From the NCBI RefSeq assembly GCF_901709675.1, contig NC_051106.1:4598001-4662000 (forward strand): a stretch of DNA of 64,000 nucleotides, in the 5' to 3' direction. A model generated the notes under the pieces. The model had not been told where the DNA came from and made no database searches. It was given only the letters and a program-made list of their open reading frames with translations. Source of the DNA: Syngnathus acus (lineage: Eukaryota; Chordata; Actinopteri; Syngnathiformes; Syngnathidae). This document shows, one piece after another, positions 38,111-51,340 of this stretch. The stretch's first letter is position 1; the number at the start of each line of letters is the position of its first letter. The position numbers and the translations under genes were made by a program.

Positions 38111-41100
38111 TTATGCTAAGGGAAGGGAGACGGCGCCATTAGCTCGACTGCGGCTTCTGGTGTGCATGCTGGACTCTGTGAGTTCCTCGCCGTGATCCTC
38201 CGACTTTTTATCTGCAATGGTGGCCAGGAGGCGCAACGTGGCCGAGTCCCACTCTTCAGGAAGCAGCAAGAGCAAGAAGCCCAGGCAGATGATGCACGTG
38301 GCCGCGAGGCGGACCATGCTGAAGATCACCGCGTGTTTAAGGATATCTACAGCTGCAGTAAAGAAACAAAAAGGACCAGCAGGGTAAGCAAACAAAAAGA
38401 GATTAATTAGAAAAGTGACTGTGGTGGGTTGAATAGGCGGATGAGTGAAGAAAATGCGGATTATCATTAGGAAAAGTGATCCACCTGATCCGCTCGGTAT
38501 TTGTGCTCTGCAGCCATGGCACTTTACTGTCCTACCAAAATCTAGTCCACTAAATCTAACAACAGGTATTTACTGTTGCCGTAAAACATGAATTATATGG
38601 ATAATAGAATGTAAACCAAAAGTAATATTTGAACTGCATAAAGAAACTTTACCTGCATTTCCCGGGACACTGAGGAGCGTCCCTATGGAGATGAGAATGG
38701 GGTACGTTAGGACAACACCGACGTGAACCAGAATGTTGAATACTGGAAAGGACACAGTAGTATTCATTTGGAAGGTGATTCAATGCTGGGCCAAATATTA
38801 CCAAAAATAATTGCTTTGGACAGTGAGGACAACTCCATGAAGCTTCAAGCATGGATGTAAACAAAAGCAGTGGTGTGTCATTGTCTCACCTAGCCACAGT
38901 CCTGCCAGGCCACACATGTATCCCCAAGGCAGTGAAGAGAGGGAGCCCCATTGCTCTACTTTGGTCAAATAGAGGATGAGGGGCACACAGGAGATGAAGA
39001 TAAGGTTGAAGAAACCCATGGTAGAAAGGAAATGAGCCACTTCGCCGAGGCTGGCACTTCCCAGGAACATCTTGAATAGCACCTGGATGGTGAGAAGACA
39101 ACACGGTGGACCAGTTGGACCCATTGCTACCTTAGGTGGTCTCACCTTATAAAGAGCTGAAGTTGAGGCTGAGCCCACAGCTAGCGCCACACCCACGAAG
39201 GAGTCGCCATGGAAACCGTCAGCATACGCCATCATGACGATTCCTGTGATGGCCATGATGGCAGCAACAATCTAAACAAAGGGTCCATTAATGAAATGGG
39301 AGACCACCTCCTTCTATCTTCATCTCTACTTCAAAATGTACATACCCGGACACCCATGAAGCGATCCTTGAGGACGATCCAGGACAAGAGAAAGACAAAA
39401 GCCTTGTGGCAGCAGTAAAGGGCGGAGACATCAGTAGCGGTCAACTTCTTCAAGGCCAAAAGGTACAAGTAGTTTGTCAGCGTCGACAAGATGGAGAAAG
39501 GTGCCGTCCTCTTTACAAAAAGCTTCAGAGTCATTCCTTCTTCGCCAAACAGCTTGCTGCACTCTCTAACAAAAGACACCATATATCTTAATATTATCTT
39601 CACAGGATATGAAGTATGGATGGATTACCTGAATTTTTGAATGGGTGTCTGCTTCTCCCTTGTGGTCACCACATGTCCAGAGTAATAAATAGGAAAGAAG
39701 AGGATATTCCAGTTGCTGCTGAACCAGGATATGAAGAAAGGACAGGAGAATGACTGGAAGGTCAGCTTGACCACCTGAGTGGTACCCACCCAGGAGGAGG
39801 AGATGCACAGCACCATCAGTAAGCCACCAAACACCTTCAGCACTGTGCTGGTACATGTCTGGTACGATTGGCTCTCCGCACTTGTCTCACTGCCGGGCGT
39901 CTCGGCGTGAGACTCCAAACCATCCTCTCCTAAGGAAAAGATAAAAAAATTTGTTATGTTGTGGTACGTTATAATAATCATAACACTAGTTAGAAATCTG
40001 ATTAATGTCATTTGTGTCAAAAAAAAAAAAAAATGCAGTCATTAATGTCCACCCCCCCCAAAAAAAAAAAAAGTTCAGGTACATTCTTTAACTTTCAGCA
40101 TACAGTGATCAATTTTCACCAGAGCAGGAAATCAAAGATGACTCGCCTGCTGCCCAAGCTCTCTCTGCTAGCTCAGCATGTGGCACATGCCTGCAAGTAT
40201 CTCATTATTGCATCAATGGATTTTTTTTTTTTAAATCGATATAAAGTCAAGGAGTACGGTAAAGCCACCCACGAGCTGAATGAAAATGGATTGCTAGTAA
40301 ATGATGCTTTGTTTGCTCGTGTCTATAAAGGCAACTCATAATTATGCTATAATAGTAAAAAGGAAATGAACGATTAAATATTTTATTATCCATCACTATC
40401 ACCAAACCAGATTCACTAAGACTGAAATACAATTAGTAAAAGTCAATTAATATGGACTTTTACAATGGCGTGCTGTCATTCAGCAAGAATACAACAGCTT
40501 CCATTCTTGTCTGCTTCATTTCATCCTCCAAACATAATGTGTTTGTCATTACAGAAAAAAAACCTTTTGCTTCTGTCCTAAGGTATAAAAGCCACTACAG
40601 GCTGATCTGCGGCCAAAATGCGATGATATTAAAACTCCACTATTCCCTTGTCCCGGAAAGCAGCTCTCATGGCCAACATTGTCTCTCATATGAGGCTGTG
40701 TTATTGCTCCTGCTTCCGAGTTGCAACGATGGTGGATGCAGCATGGAAAAGTGAGATTTTAAAATAAGTCAACAAATTGGGGTCAACCATTTTTGCACTG
40801 CAGTCCAATGATGGCCAAAAAAATGTCAATCAAACCAAACAGCTCCAAAGTGCCGCATAGAACAGGGTCATTCATTACTGGCTTGTTTTTAATGGAGCTC
40901 ATCCACCCAGTGTGGCGCACTCTGCTACTCCAACCCAACATTTCAATTTGTTGTGCATTTTATTGCGACATTGATAGATGGACTCCCGCTGGAGCTCATG
41001 TCAGAGCACAGTACAGCCTTGATAAGTCGTCTTAAGGAGAAGCGGGATGCTGATGATGCTTACGGAAAGGCGATTAAGGTATCTTATTTCAATCTCTAAA

Positions 41101-44100
41101 AACAAAGGTAAGCTATACAAATTAGAAAATGGATTTGCAAGATGTTCTTAGGGATCAGCGTGCCTGAAAGGACAAGTGAGCAGAACTTGCTGATGTGTTT
41201 TTTTTTTCCCCCTGATTCAAGCTGGCTATCTATCTGCATGCAGCACGTCTCCCTCCGAAGATACAAAGGTGTGTAGTTCTGCTTCCCATGCACAACTTGA
41301 ACTCATCATCCTGACATGTAGTACATTCTTCACCATGTGCTTAAAGACACAAGATCTTTTTTTTTTTGGCTTGCAATTTACATAGCCTACATGTAAAAGT
41401 AGAGTCAACTTGGAGTTACCTTCAGAAATGGGGCAGGTCAGGACCTGAGTGCTGTAGGAGCTGAGAGGAGCTACTCGGGCTGAGTGCTTCTTCATCCTCC
41501 ACTGGGGGCCTCAACACACTGTCCTTCCCTGGGAAGTACGTGTGTGAACGTGTGTGCACTCTCAGAAGCTCTTCCTCCTGGCTCCGTGCATCCTTAGTCC
41601 TCCCTTTTCTTCACCTTCCTCTTCACACTCTTCACTTATCCCCCCCACCCAGCCCCACGACTCTTCCCGGATCTGTCAACTCTTCTCCTCAGCACTCCAG
41701 TTTGGCCCAGCTCACTCTCTGCAGACTTCCTCTCCTCCTCTTTCTGTCTGGATTGTAGTGATACAGCTGACTGGCGGAACTATTGTTGCAATGTCATGCC
41801 GTGATCCAGCGCTGTCACTGTCTCCGAGGAAGATTGAGCTTCAAGTGTGTGGCATGGCGCAATCACTAGCCTCATTTCACTCCATCCTCGCCACCCCCAC
41901 TTGGTTTGTCTCTGTTCAACTCGCTTTAGCCCTCCCTCCTCTTTTGCGCCACAAATCAGCAGCTTTGTTTGGATGGTAACCAAGCAGCCCGGGCTGATTA
42001 TGCTGCGCTTGCTCCTCTCCTCTAGTGGTCCCCCATCCTCTTTCTGAGTGAGGAGACTTCTCGCTGCAGTCTCTCCGTATCTTTTGCTCTAGTCATGTTA
42101 GCAGAATATCATCTGAGCTGTACAAATTTGTGGTCACTTTAAATGGTGCCAGTTATGACTACTTTTTAACATTTTTTTTTTTTCCCATCAGTTATGAGAG
42201 GATTTTTTAATTATTTCAGCTGTTAATTTTATATTTTGCTATAATTAAAAAAAAAAAAACAATTTCACTATAGGTTTGTTCTTATTTCTAATATTACAAA
42301 AAACTGTTTTAATTTCAGGACAACTACAGTTTAGCCCGGGCATCAACATGCTGTTGACATGTCATACAAATCTCAGCCAGCCAAAATTCACATTCTGCAC
42401 CAGAGTGTGCAGCATTTTTTTTTTGTGTGCTGTGTCTGAGCTTATAAAATAGAACAAGTCACTCTTTTGAATCTTACAGATGAGGGCCATATATCAACAC
42501 CAAGGTGACTTTTACTTGTTTGAAGCCATATTTCAAAAACGGATGTAATAATTTTATGGAAGGTCAGCACGGTGAACATTTATTGTATCACATAAACCCA
42601 ACCATAAAATCGACAAAATCGACTCTATACCCGCATCCATTAGATTGAATAAATGTGTCATCCAAGTTCCGCTGAAGCTCTAACATTTGCTCTGGTGTAA
42701 GCGGAAGGTAGGAGGATGGATCTCATGAGAGGAGGGTCACTTAAAAATAGACTTGCTGATGAGTGGAGACAAAAGCTAGACAGAGAGGGACGGCAAAAGA
42801 AGCATCCAGTCAGCAAAGCCCAGGATGCTAATCGCTATCTGATTAAGAGGGATGTCTCCAGAACAGGCACTGCCACTGTCACTCCAAAGGGACGAGTAAA
42901 ATACCAGTGATTGCTCCAAAAAATCTCGTTTTGTAGCATGAATATATTTATAGCTGACTAATTAAAATGCATTTAGTGTTTTATATCATGATGGCACGTA
43001 TTGTCATCATTTAGTGGTGTAGAATGAAGCCTGAAATGCACCCATTGTTGAATTAATAAATCTCCATCTATTGTAACCACCAAAACTACCAAATGGACAT
43101 ACCGCCGATCAAAGCAACACATAATAAAGCATCTCCCCTCTTAGCCCCCCATAGCAACAGCTGCAGCCCCGTCTACTGATGCAAAAAATCCTTTTATTAG
43201 GCCCCTTTTGTCATTTAGATTTGCAAACACTTCTCACTCATATGAGGCTTTTTTTTTTAGCCTGTCTGTCTCTAAATATCTCAAGGAGGAAAATGAAGAA
43301 TGATAAAATGGACTGCTAGTAATTGCTGATTGAACCGTCAAGACGATCCTCTACTGCTAGAGTAGTCTGTCCTCACTTTGCCCTCCAAGTACTTGAGTTG
43401 GAAATATGGAGGATGACGGCATCTAGTGGTGAATAGGAAAATAGCAGATTTCAAGTCCATTGACTCCAGTCCATGAAACCATTTTGGCTCCAAAGTGGCA
43501 ACCCAAATTTTTGGAAAGGAGGTTCAGTTTAGAAACATCCATCCATTTTCTGTACCGCTGTATCCCCACGGGGGTCGCGGGCTTGCTGGAGCCTATCCCA
43601 GCTGTCATCGGGCAGTAGGCGGGGGACACCCTGAACCGGTTGCCAGCCAATCGCAGGGCACACAGAGACGAACAACCATCCGCACACGCACTCACACCTA
43701 GGGGCAATTTCGAGCGCTCAATCAGCCTACCAAGCATGTGTTTGGGGATGTGGGAGGAAACCGGAAGGCCCGGAGAAAACCCACGCGGACACGGGGAGAA
43801 CATGCAAACTCCACACAGGGAGGGCCGGAGGTGGAATCAAACCCGCACCCTCCGTACTGTGAGGCGGACGTGCTAGCCAGTGCGCCACCGAGCCGCCCAG
43901 TTTAGAAACACAATTGAAAATACTACAAATGTATACATTTTCCATTTAATCAAATATGAAGGAAGATTATTTCTGTTTTTGACATGCTCTCTAAATCTGT
44001 GCACAAATCAACTGTCCTTGTGTGAATGAATATTAAAAATTGCTCCTAGCTTTGTACATGCTGCATCAAATAATCCGTAAATATAAACTCTTAATTTTAT

Positions 44101-47100
44101 TAGAAGGCATTGAAGGTCAATTTTTTTTATTGATGCCGTGTACTCATTGAGTCTGCAAGGGCACTTAAAGACAGCTCACAATACTCAGGTCTGCTCGTAA
44201 CCATGCTAAACTTGCCTCTATTGTACCATAATATAAATCTAATATCAGTACTTTTGTTTCAGTGATGTTCAAGCTGTCCGACTATCCAAAATCCCCTGAC
44301 GAGAAGTACATCAACATCCAAAGGTGAAACATTGCACCCGTTCCATACGGGATGTTTTTGCAGATCCTCAGGAGACTGTGGAGGCTAACAGCACTCCAGG
44401 AGTCATTCAGGCAAGGCTTACATCTCGCTCGACACTCTACTTGATATAAATAGCCTTGCAAGAGAAGGCCTGGGAACGGCTGACTTGAAAATAGCTGCAT
44501 GAATATGCTCAATGTTGAAAGAAGAATGATTTGGTGTTAACATTGTTTATAGATTTGGATGAGAAAAGTCGCCCGAATGATTAATGCTTCCTTTATGCTA
44601 CTCAACTGCACTTTAAAACACAATGTTTCTCCTTCTAATTTCCCTCTAAGTGCATTAGATGGTCTTGCTGTGAAAGCAGTGATAGGACAATAACATTTCG
44701 GAGAAGTACCTGGCATTTATGCTGCGTTAGACTTGTTCAGCCAGTAGGTAGTGTGCATTGCCCCCCTTTTTAATTTTGCCATTTAAACCCAGATACAAAG
44801 CAACTTAATTGAATGGTTTTTCAACAGACGCTGAGGAGGCATGCTATTATCGTGTGGAACGGTAGGAGACAAAAAACTATGCTGGGAATAGCACTTTGCC
44901 CCCCCTCCTCTTTTTGGAAAGTCAATTCGATTTCCGTGCCTCTTGTGCATATCATGGAGGTCGGGATATTATCTGCTTTCTTGTTGAAAGCACTATTGAC
45001 TTTGCCTCAAACCTCCATTACGGTATGATGTATTATAGCCAAGACCTTGTCGCGAAATGTAGTACGTGAGCCTCAAAGGCAAATTCTAGCAATACACAGA
45101 TGGCAAGAAGCAATCATACCAAAGTGCCAAGAGGATCTTTTTTGAAATGGCATGAATTTTATCTATGTGATATTTGTCTATGGGAAGTGATACTCATTTG
45201 CACTCAAGAAAATGACTTTCCAAAAATTCATTTTGTACATGATTAATTAATTCAGACTGCTTCTTACCTTCATAAAAAAAAAATTAAAAAAAGATGAATA
45301 GGCGGCGTCTGCACAGATGGCATATCTTATCGGAAAATCGGAAATGTTTTTCAAATCAAATCAACCCCTTTGGCTTGCAGACGTCTTTTTACGGGCTGGC
45401 AATGGGTGTTATTATGATGCACACCTGCTCCTCAGGCCTGAAATTACAGCACCGCCGACATCCCATCATTCACCTCCCCCTGTTACACAATGCAAATATT
45501 ACTGCCTGACTAGGCTGTTATTCATACACAATATACTGTGTGTTACTTAAAAGTGACTCACAGGAGGAAATATTTTGACTGGACTTAGATTAAACAATAA
45601 CTATTGTGATGAATGCACCTCCTGGTGGATTTGGGGTGTTATAACCATTAGAGGTTTCGTACATTTGAGAATCATTCAGTTCTGCTACTTTTGAAACAAG
45701 CATGCTTTAATTGTTTTAAATAGTTTTGGGACCAATTAAGAGAATTTGCATGAGCATTTTATACTTTATGCGCAATACATCTACTCCAATAACAATCATA
45801 TTTCTATTCCTGCATTGCCACACATGATAACTGTCTCATTATTGGAACTGTTTGGGATCAATTGTTTCCAATTTTAAGTTTGGGTTGCTGCTCATTAATC
45901 AGACCACTCCCTTGTGGGATCAACCTGGACAGCTAGATATCTCTCCAAATGAGAGTGCATGATTGCATCCATGATTTATCGACAAGAACAGACAGGACAC
46001 AGTTAATGAGCACGGGGATCATTTCCTTTTCCTTGCCTGCAATCTGAAAATGTATTGTCGTGTTGAGAAGCATTTTAAGAACCCTTAGCGTGAACATTTT
46101 CCTGATTTATTTAGCATTTTTGCATTTACTCTGACAAACGGTGTAAATTCTCAATATTGGGAGTGCATGACTTGTAGATGCCTAAATAATGTGGAGTTGA
46201 GCTTTTAGTTAACAGTCAGGGCGAGATGTTTGCGAGCTTGCGTGCCAAGTCAATTCATTTGGGGTGAAGCATTTCAGCTTTGGAATCAAGCCTCCTCATA
46301 CGTAAAAAAAAGGCTACCAGTGGTGGAAGCTAAAAGGCATTGTGCAGTCCTTGCCTGCATACTTGTGATATACCTTTTTAAAATCTTGTTAACTGTCAAA
46401 GTCAAGATTTTAAAGATCATTCCTAGAACAAACTACATCATTATATTCACCCACATCCATTCCTGTAGGCTCTTATGCCTGTATCAGCAAAAATCCCCAC
46501 CAAACAAAAGCATGTGAACAAATCACAAATATGGAATCTGCGTCTTATGTCAAAGTCAAGAGACAGCTAGGAGCATTGTCATGCATCATGGAGACAGAGC
46601 CTAGATTGTTATTTGGACACTGAATCGTTTTCAATAAAACATGCATGTCAAAGGAGCCATCAGGGTGACATTGATGATTGATCTGAGCTGCATATGCTGT
46701 AGAGTAGAAAACTATAGTAGTATAAAATAATACATGTACAACACTGTAGAGAAAAGTGAATAGAAGTATGTTTTCCTTTCTAATATACTCGAGTAGAGTA
46801 TCAACATAGTAATTGACATAGTGTAATGAATGAGTACATATTTTTCCATGTATCTCTATGATAATAATATTCTTTAGTACTATATAGTAATATATGGTAA
46901 GGTGTCACCAATCTTTGTAATTGTACAGAAACGTCATTTAATTCAATTTCTTTGTCATAGAGATTGATATAGTAAGGAACATAATTTAAATTCTATTATT
47001 TAAATAGTATAGGTAAGTGAATGAGGTAAGTTTATTTTTTCTTTCGTCTACAGATGAGTATGGGAAGGCAAATATTTCAAGGACCTATTAATATATATAG

Positions 47101-47390
47101 CACTATTTTTGTTAGTTAGTTTATTGTTTTGCGTGGTGGCACTTACTTCTGTGACTGGAGTAGCCCGGGTTGTAGCCGTAGTAGCCGGTGATCCTCAAGA
47201 TGCGGTCCTCAATGTCATGCACCCCGTTGTCCGTCACTTTGGAGCCGCCGTTCACTAAAGGGCCCGTGCGACCCGTGCCCCCGCTCGGCGTCGATTTGCC
47301 CGGTAAATCGAGGGTGTTTTTGCCGTCAAGGGGCTCCAGACCGATGCAAGGCTGCTTGCAGCTTTCCACAACAATCTCGGCGCTGGTCAT
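38111..47390 (-). CDS. slc35f4: Solute carrier family 35 member F4, long form, complete
   Basis: Predicted multi-pass membrane transporter of the EamA/drug-metabolite superfamily; the substrate is not established. Coding exons on the minus strand, first to last: 47147-47390, 39629-39929, 39346-39565, 39146-39271, 38890-39082, 38653-38742, 38111-38352. They sum to 1416 nt in one frame: 471 aa. Residues 1-81 are a hydrophilic N-tail (start MTSAEIVVES, then HDIEDRILRITGYYGYNPG). Hydrophobic segments follow, beginning VFGGLLMVLCISSSW. Family marks include FLLSWIVLKDRFMGVR, ITGIVMMAYADGFHGDS, FNLIFISCVPLILYLTKVE, VLTYPILISIGTLLSVPGN and GFLLLLLPEEWD. The C-terminal tail ending RANGAVSLPLA agrees with SLC35F4 rather than SLC35F3 as I recall them, and position next to exoc5/ap5m1 supports F4. 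Introns are 63-300 bp except intron 1 (7217 bp). The gene is convergent with ap5m1. Confidence 0.93.
41420..41495 (-). CDS. slc35f4: Alternative first coding exon of slc35f4 (short form)
   Basis: The exon begins ATG and encodes MKKHSARVAPLSSYSTQVL then TCPISE plus one base, ending at a donor ctgaag|gtaac. Its phase (one leftover base) equals that of the upstream first exon, so both join the same acceptor at 39929; here the junction makes GGA (Gly) followed by EDGLES. The product would be 415 aa, replacing the 81-residue hydrophilic tail with 25 residues. The MKKHSARVAPLS start closely matches the N-terminus I recall for human SLC35F3, so it is very unlikely to be chance. The ATG has A at -3. 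An internal promoter is therefore expected just upstream, on the minus strand, above 41500. Confidence 0.88.
43525..43910 (-). mobile_element. Full-length tRNA-derived SINE with L2-type tail and 13-bp target duplication
   Basis: The element body is 43538-43897, in minus orientation, flanked by perfect copies of cagtttagaaaca (43525-43537 and 43898-43910). Read on the minus strand, the 5' end starts ggcggctcggtggcgcactg. It carries a pol III A-box-like ggctagcacgt and a B-box-like gggtttgattcc, and runs through a conserved body (gtttgcatgttctccccgtg, ttttctccgggc). It ends with the L2-style tail tacagaaaatggatggatg. Intact ends plus a perfect duplication indicate a fairly recent insertion in slc35f4 intron 1, opposite to the window strand and the same sense as slc35f4. 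Open frames across it are artefacts. Confidence 0.9.
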
Positions 47391-47575
47391 GATCAGTCGG
47401 TTGTGCAGGGTTGTAGCGACAATAAGTCAGATGAAGCATCCGTGTGTGGCCCTGAGTCCAAGCCGCATCAACAATTAGCACATTGACATTCCTCCAGTGA
47501 CGCGCTGCTACGCTCCTGCACGCGCAGCGAGCCAGTCCAAACATGAGTGCGGCAGACACGCGCCGCAAGGGGGCG
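47391..47575 (-). promoter_or_regulatory. Likely slc35f4 upstream promoter and 5' UTR
   Basis: A GC-richer segment with several CpG directly upstream of the long-form start codon (gcgctgctacgctcctgcacgcg near 47500 is typical). DNA beyond 47580 turns sharply A+T-rich. The start site is not defined; the assignment rests on position and composition. Confidence 0.5.
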
Positions 47576-48390
47576 TGTCACTACAATCACAGTCTTCAAT
47601 TTGATAAAAATATCTGAAAAAAAAGCTTAGTGATTTTATATCTGCTAAGGATGTACCTTATTGTATATATAATTTATTTAGTACCGTTTATTTGTATTTA
47701 ACTATTAAGTACAATACATTTGAATGTAATCTTTTAGATTCATTCTCATTTTTTTTTAGCATTTAATTTTTTTAATTTAAGTAGCAGCGCGGTAGCCTAC
47801 GGGAGATGACCAGTTAAAATCTACATATATGAATGAAGTGTGTGCAAAAAAAAGTTTTTTTTAATCATGCTATACCATATGTTGTTTTGATTGTAGTGTT
47901 TCTGTATATGTGGTGCAATAATTCCATTTCTTGTTCACAATTACATATGAATATGTTGAAGAGAAACAAATGTGGGACTTGTTAGTCTCACACATTGCTT
48001 CACACCTTTTGAAAAGTAGCATTTTTATTTTCCGTGCTTGCATTTTTAGATGAGACTACTAAAATGTAAAATCTTTCTAAACACATTTATTATTATTATC
48101 AAGTATTTTTGCCATGAATTAAGGTTAAAAAAAATACAGAACAATCTTTTTGCCTCAGTTGCCTGCAGGTTTTGGGGTCTGGCGCTCATCTTGACTGGAT
48201 CCTCCTGCCTTGTAGTAGATGCTGCTCATAAATGTGGGTTCCAAATTCAATAACGCAAGATGCAGGACTAGAGTGTCTTTCCAAGTGCTGCGCTTTTTGT
48301 GTGAAATCGATTCCCAGTGTGTCCCCTTTCTGCATTGTTGTGCAGACAGATGCTGAGGTTTATGATGCCCTTGGATGCCAGCAGTGATTT

Positions 48391-48407
48391 CCCCCCCCCC
48401 CCCCCCC
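48391..48407. repeat. 17-base poly-C tract
   Basis: Seventeen uninterrupted C in A+T-rich surroundings. Confidence 0.95.
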
Positions 48408-51291
48408 TTTCTTGCTTACTGAACCAATCTCCACCTTATGTTCTTTTGTTTCATTTTGTTTGGGCTCCAAAACACTTATCTCGCATATTCAGTCCAGGAA
48501 CAGCTTTGTGGCCACAACAATTACTCAGAAAGTCCCCCATCTTTTGAAAATGTATCACCGAACACTTTCTTAAAAGCTTTTTTTTTTTTTTGCTGCTGCA
48601 GTCCAAGTGAAGTTTTCCTCTGTTGAGTCCTTTTATTGCGCTCCTTTGAAACTGTCTACTTATCAGTGGCTCACTTTCATGTCTTGAGTTATATTTCCTA
48701 TCAAATGCACAAACATTGAAGTCTGTGCAGCTTTGGCCCACTTTATGGATTTAAGCTTGAGCACGTTCTAAATGCATATTTACTGCGAGGCGTGGAGACA
48801 AAAAGTCTCCTTGTCGACTGAAAGAAATCATTGGAGCAATAGCTTAGAAGCTATCATTAAAAAAAATCCATCCTCACGTCCTCTTTAATATCACCTCTAA
48901 TTGTCCCCCAGCAATGAGTGCAATAAGGCTGACTTCAATCTCACACAACATGATTAACATTCAGGGCATCTTCATATACAAATCCTCTGTGGGTGATGAA
49001 AATTTTTTCCCTCTCACCTACCCATTAGAAAAAATGGATCCCGCATCTTATTCCCTGCAGCTCGCGCTTGGTGAGTGCAAATACCCACATCTATTTTTAG
49101 ATATCGGCTGACATGTTATATGTTGAGCTGTAATGTGATTTAGTGATCAGTCTTGCAATCATTTGCCTAATTGTTGTACCACCCGTGAATGCTTCATGTA
49201 TTTGCATTCAAGCATCATCATTTGATTAATAGATGCTACAATGTGTCCCATGTGACTTCTCCCACCAGGACCCCCTAGGTCACCTTTAAGATCAATGACT
49301 GACCCCCCCACCTAGCCACCTGCAGTATAAATATTCGATGTGTACTAAAGATAACTTGGATGGTGCATCAGTGAGTAAGAACAACGTCTGTCTGGCTTTT
49401 AGAAAAGAAAAGAAAAAAAGCCAATTTGCTCTGTCTCGAGTATTACGTGAGTGCTCAGTATAAATTAGAATGCGGTCCTTTGAGACCTTTCTTTGTTGCC
49501 ATCTGCAAAGAAACAATGATCTGTTCATGAAATCCTTCCTCCTCCTTCTCCTCCTCTCTCCACAAAAACAAACTTGCGGGCAGTTGAGTCAACAGCCTAC
49601 ATATGAATAAAATATACCATGTCCAAACGGCGCTGTTAAAAATAGACACCTCGATTATGCCGAGTCACACTTTGCCACGTTTTACGCCTGTTTGAGCATA
49701 TCGTTGGAGGAAGACAATCCAGCACTGTAGACTACTTACAGCAGGTAGTTACCATCTTCACATGTGCCAATTAGCATCATTAACTGCTGGAAGCATGCCT
49801 GCGCATCAACATTTTATAAGTGTGTGTCTCCGTGTTACTCTGAAGGGCAACATCTCACCATGTAGCGCGTTGCATGTAAAGCACGTGCACACAATGTCAT
49901 GTCACGCACAGTAGCCATTAGCAAAATGATTCAAACATGGCCTCTCCATGAAAGCCTTTGACCTTTAGCTATAAGTTGAACGGCAATCAATACTCTGAAG
50001 TGAATATAATGTACAGTAACTTTTTTGGAGAGGAGAGACAAAACGCTGAACAAGCAAAAATTCTTAAATGCAAGTGTAACAATAAGTTAACCACTGTGCA
50101 TTGGTAACTTAAATACTTTGTTGTGAGCATTCCCACATATTTTGATCCATTTGTCAAATTTAGACAAAAGTTAGATGATGGAATAAGTTAGCCTCATCTG
50201 AGGAAGATGGAAAGAAATGGCAAGAGATTTATGGCCTCCAGTATGAAGTTAATTCCCTCAGTGAGGGTTTTCCACACACTCGATCGTAGGGTAAGTGCAG
50301 TCAGGATGATGGATTAGTTTGCCTCTGTGGAGCAAAGGCTGGTCAAAAGCAAGAAACGGAACATTTAGCCTGATTGACCAGATGAGAATGAGACTAATGC
50401 TCATGTCAATGTTCTATTAGAGTCTGTCTTGAAGAAAAAAAAAAGTCTGATTGTGAATGTCGTTGAACGGCACTCATGGGATCAAATGCCGCTTGAGCAA
50501 TCTTTGACATTTAATTCAAATAATTTCACTATAGACTCCATGACAGGAACATGTTAAATCTTTTTGAGGAGTTTAAGCTTGGTTAACTGAGATTGGATTT
50601 TGTTCTAAAGGGTGTAATGATTCAAAGTGAATAAGAAAAAAAAAGTAAATCAATATCCTCCCTTGTGGATGGTACTACATCGACGACACTGCGAGTTCAG
50701 TCAGGGTTCATCCTTTGAAATCAAAGTCTTTGTGTCTTCTGGATGAATCCCAGCTTTTTTGAAATTGCATTGTAATTTAAACCAAGTAGTAAATTCAGAA
50801 TCTAATGTAAATGCTCATTTTTATTACATTGTATCATTTTGGAGATACTAACAATAATTCACACCTATATAAATATTGTTCCTGTGACATAATTTTAATA
50901 TGCAAAGTTGCGACATAATGGATGAGTTGTTAGCATATCTGCCTCGGACGGATAGATGGAATATTCAAAGTTTGCAGAATCCTGTAGCTGAATTATTCCA
51001 TCAGAGGAGGTTAACTAAGGAGCTGTCACGCATAACCCCCTTATTCAGATTAATGGCCCCATTAGACTTACAAGATAAGTTATGTTCACCATCCTTCATT
51101 AAATTTAATTTAAAATGGAATTGGGTGACTTACCAGGGGTGGTGGAGGAGCTGCAAAAAAGTCAGGAGGTTCTATTCAGCGTTCATTATTCACTGGATGT
51201 TCAAGGTCCCTGATTGGTATTGACTGGAAATCTGAATGAAATTCTCCAGGGGAAGAGGAGGTTGATGGTTTTGCTGCACGCAGGAAAAATA

Positions 51292-51340
51292 TATCCATCC
51301 ATAATATGTACCTACCGCATATCCTCACGAGGGTACACGC
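51292..51340 (-). mobile_element. Worn tail fragment of a SINE/L2-type element
   Basis: atccatccataatatgtacc followed by taccgcatatcctcacgaggg parallels the tail of the intact SINE at 43538 (catccatccattttctgtac, then cgctgtatccccacggggg). It is a truncated, diverged copy in the same minus orientation. No target duplication was found. Confidence 0.6.

Larger units (their letters stand above)
39930..47146 (-). other. slc35f4 intron 1 (long form)
   Basis: A 7.2-kb intron that holds the alternative first exon at 41420-41495 and the SINE at 43525-43910. Other content: A-rich and T-rich homopolymers (for example near 40021 and 42250), a pyrimidine-rich segment (41560-41760) just upstream of the alternative exon that may hold its promoter, and A+T-rich unique DNA. 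No further exon with family similarity was found. Confidence 0.7.

Noticed and set aside
42716-42910. 64-aa Lys/Arg-rich open frame in slc35f4 intron 1
   Set aside because: Wrong strand for the gene, no splice sites in suitable positions, no family resemblance.
43423-43945. Open frames of 68-126 aa on both strands
   Set aside because: They lie across the tRNA-derived SINE and its flanks; SINEs do not code for protein.
38111-47390. Assignment as SLC35F3 instead of SLC35F4
   Set aside because: The alternative N-terminus resembles SLC35F3, but the C-terminal tail (ending RANGAVSLPLA) and the exoc5/ap5m1 neighbourhood favour SLC35F4.
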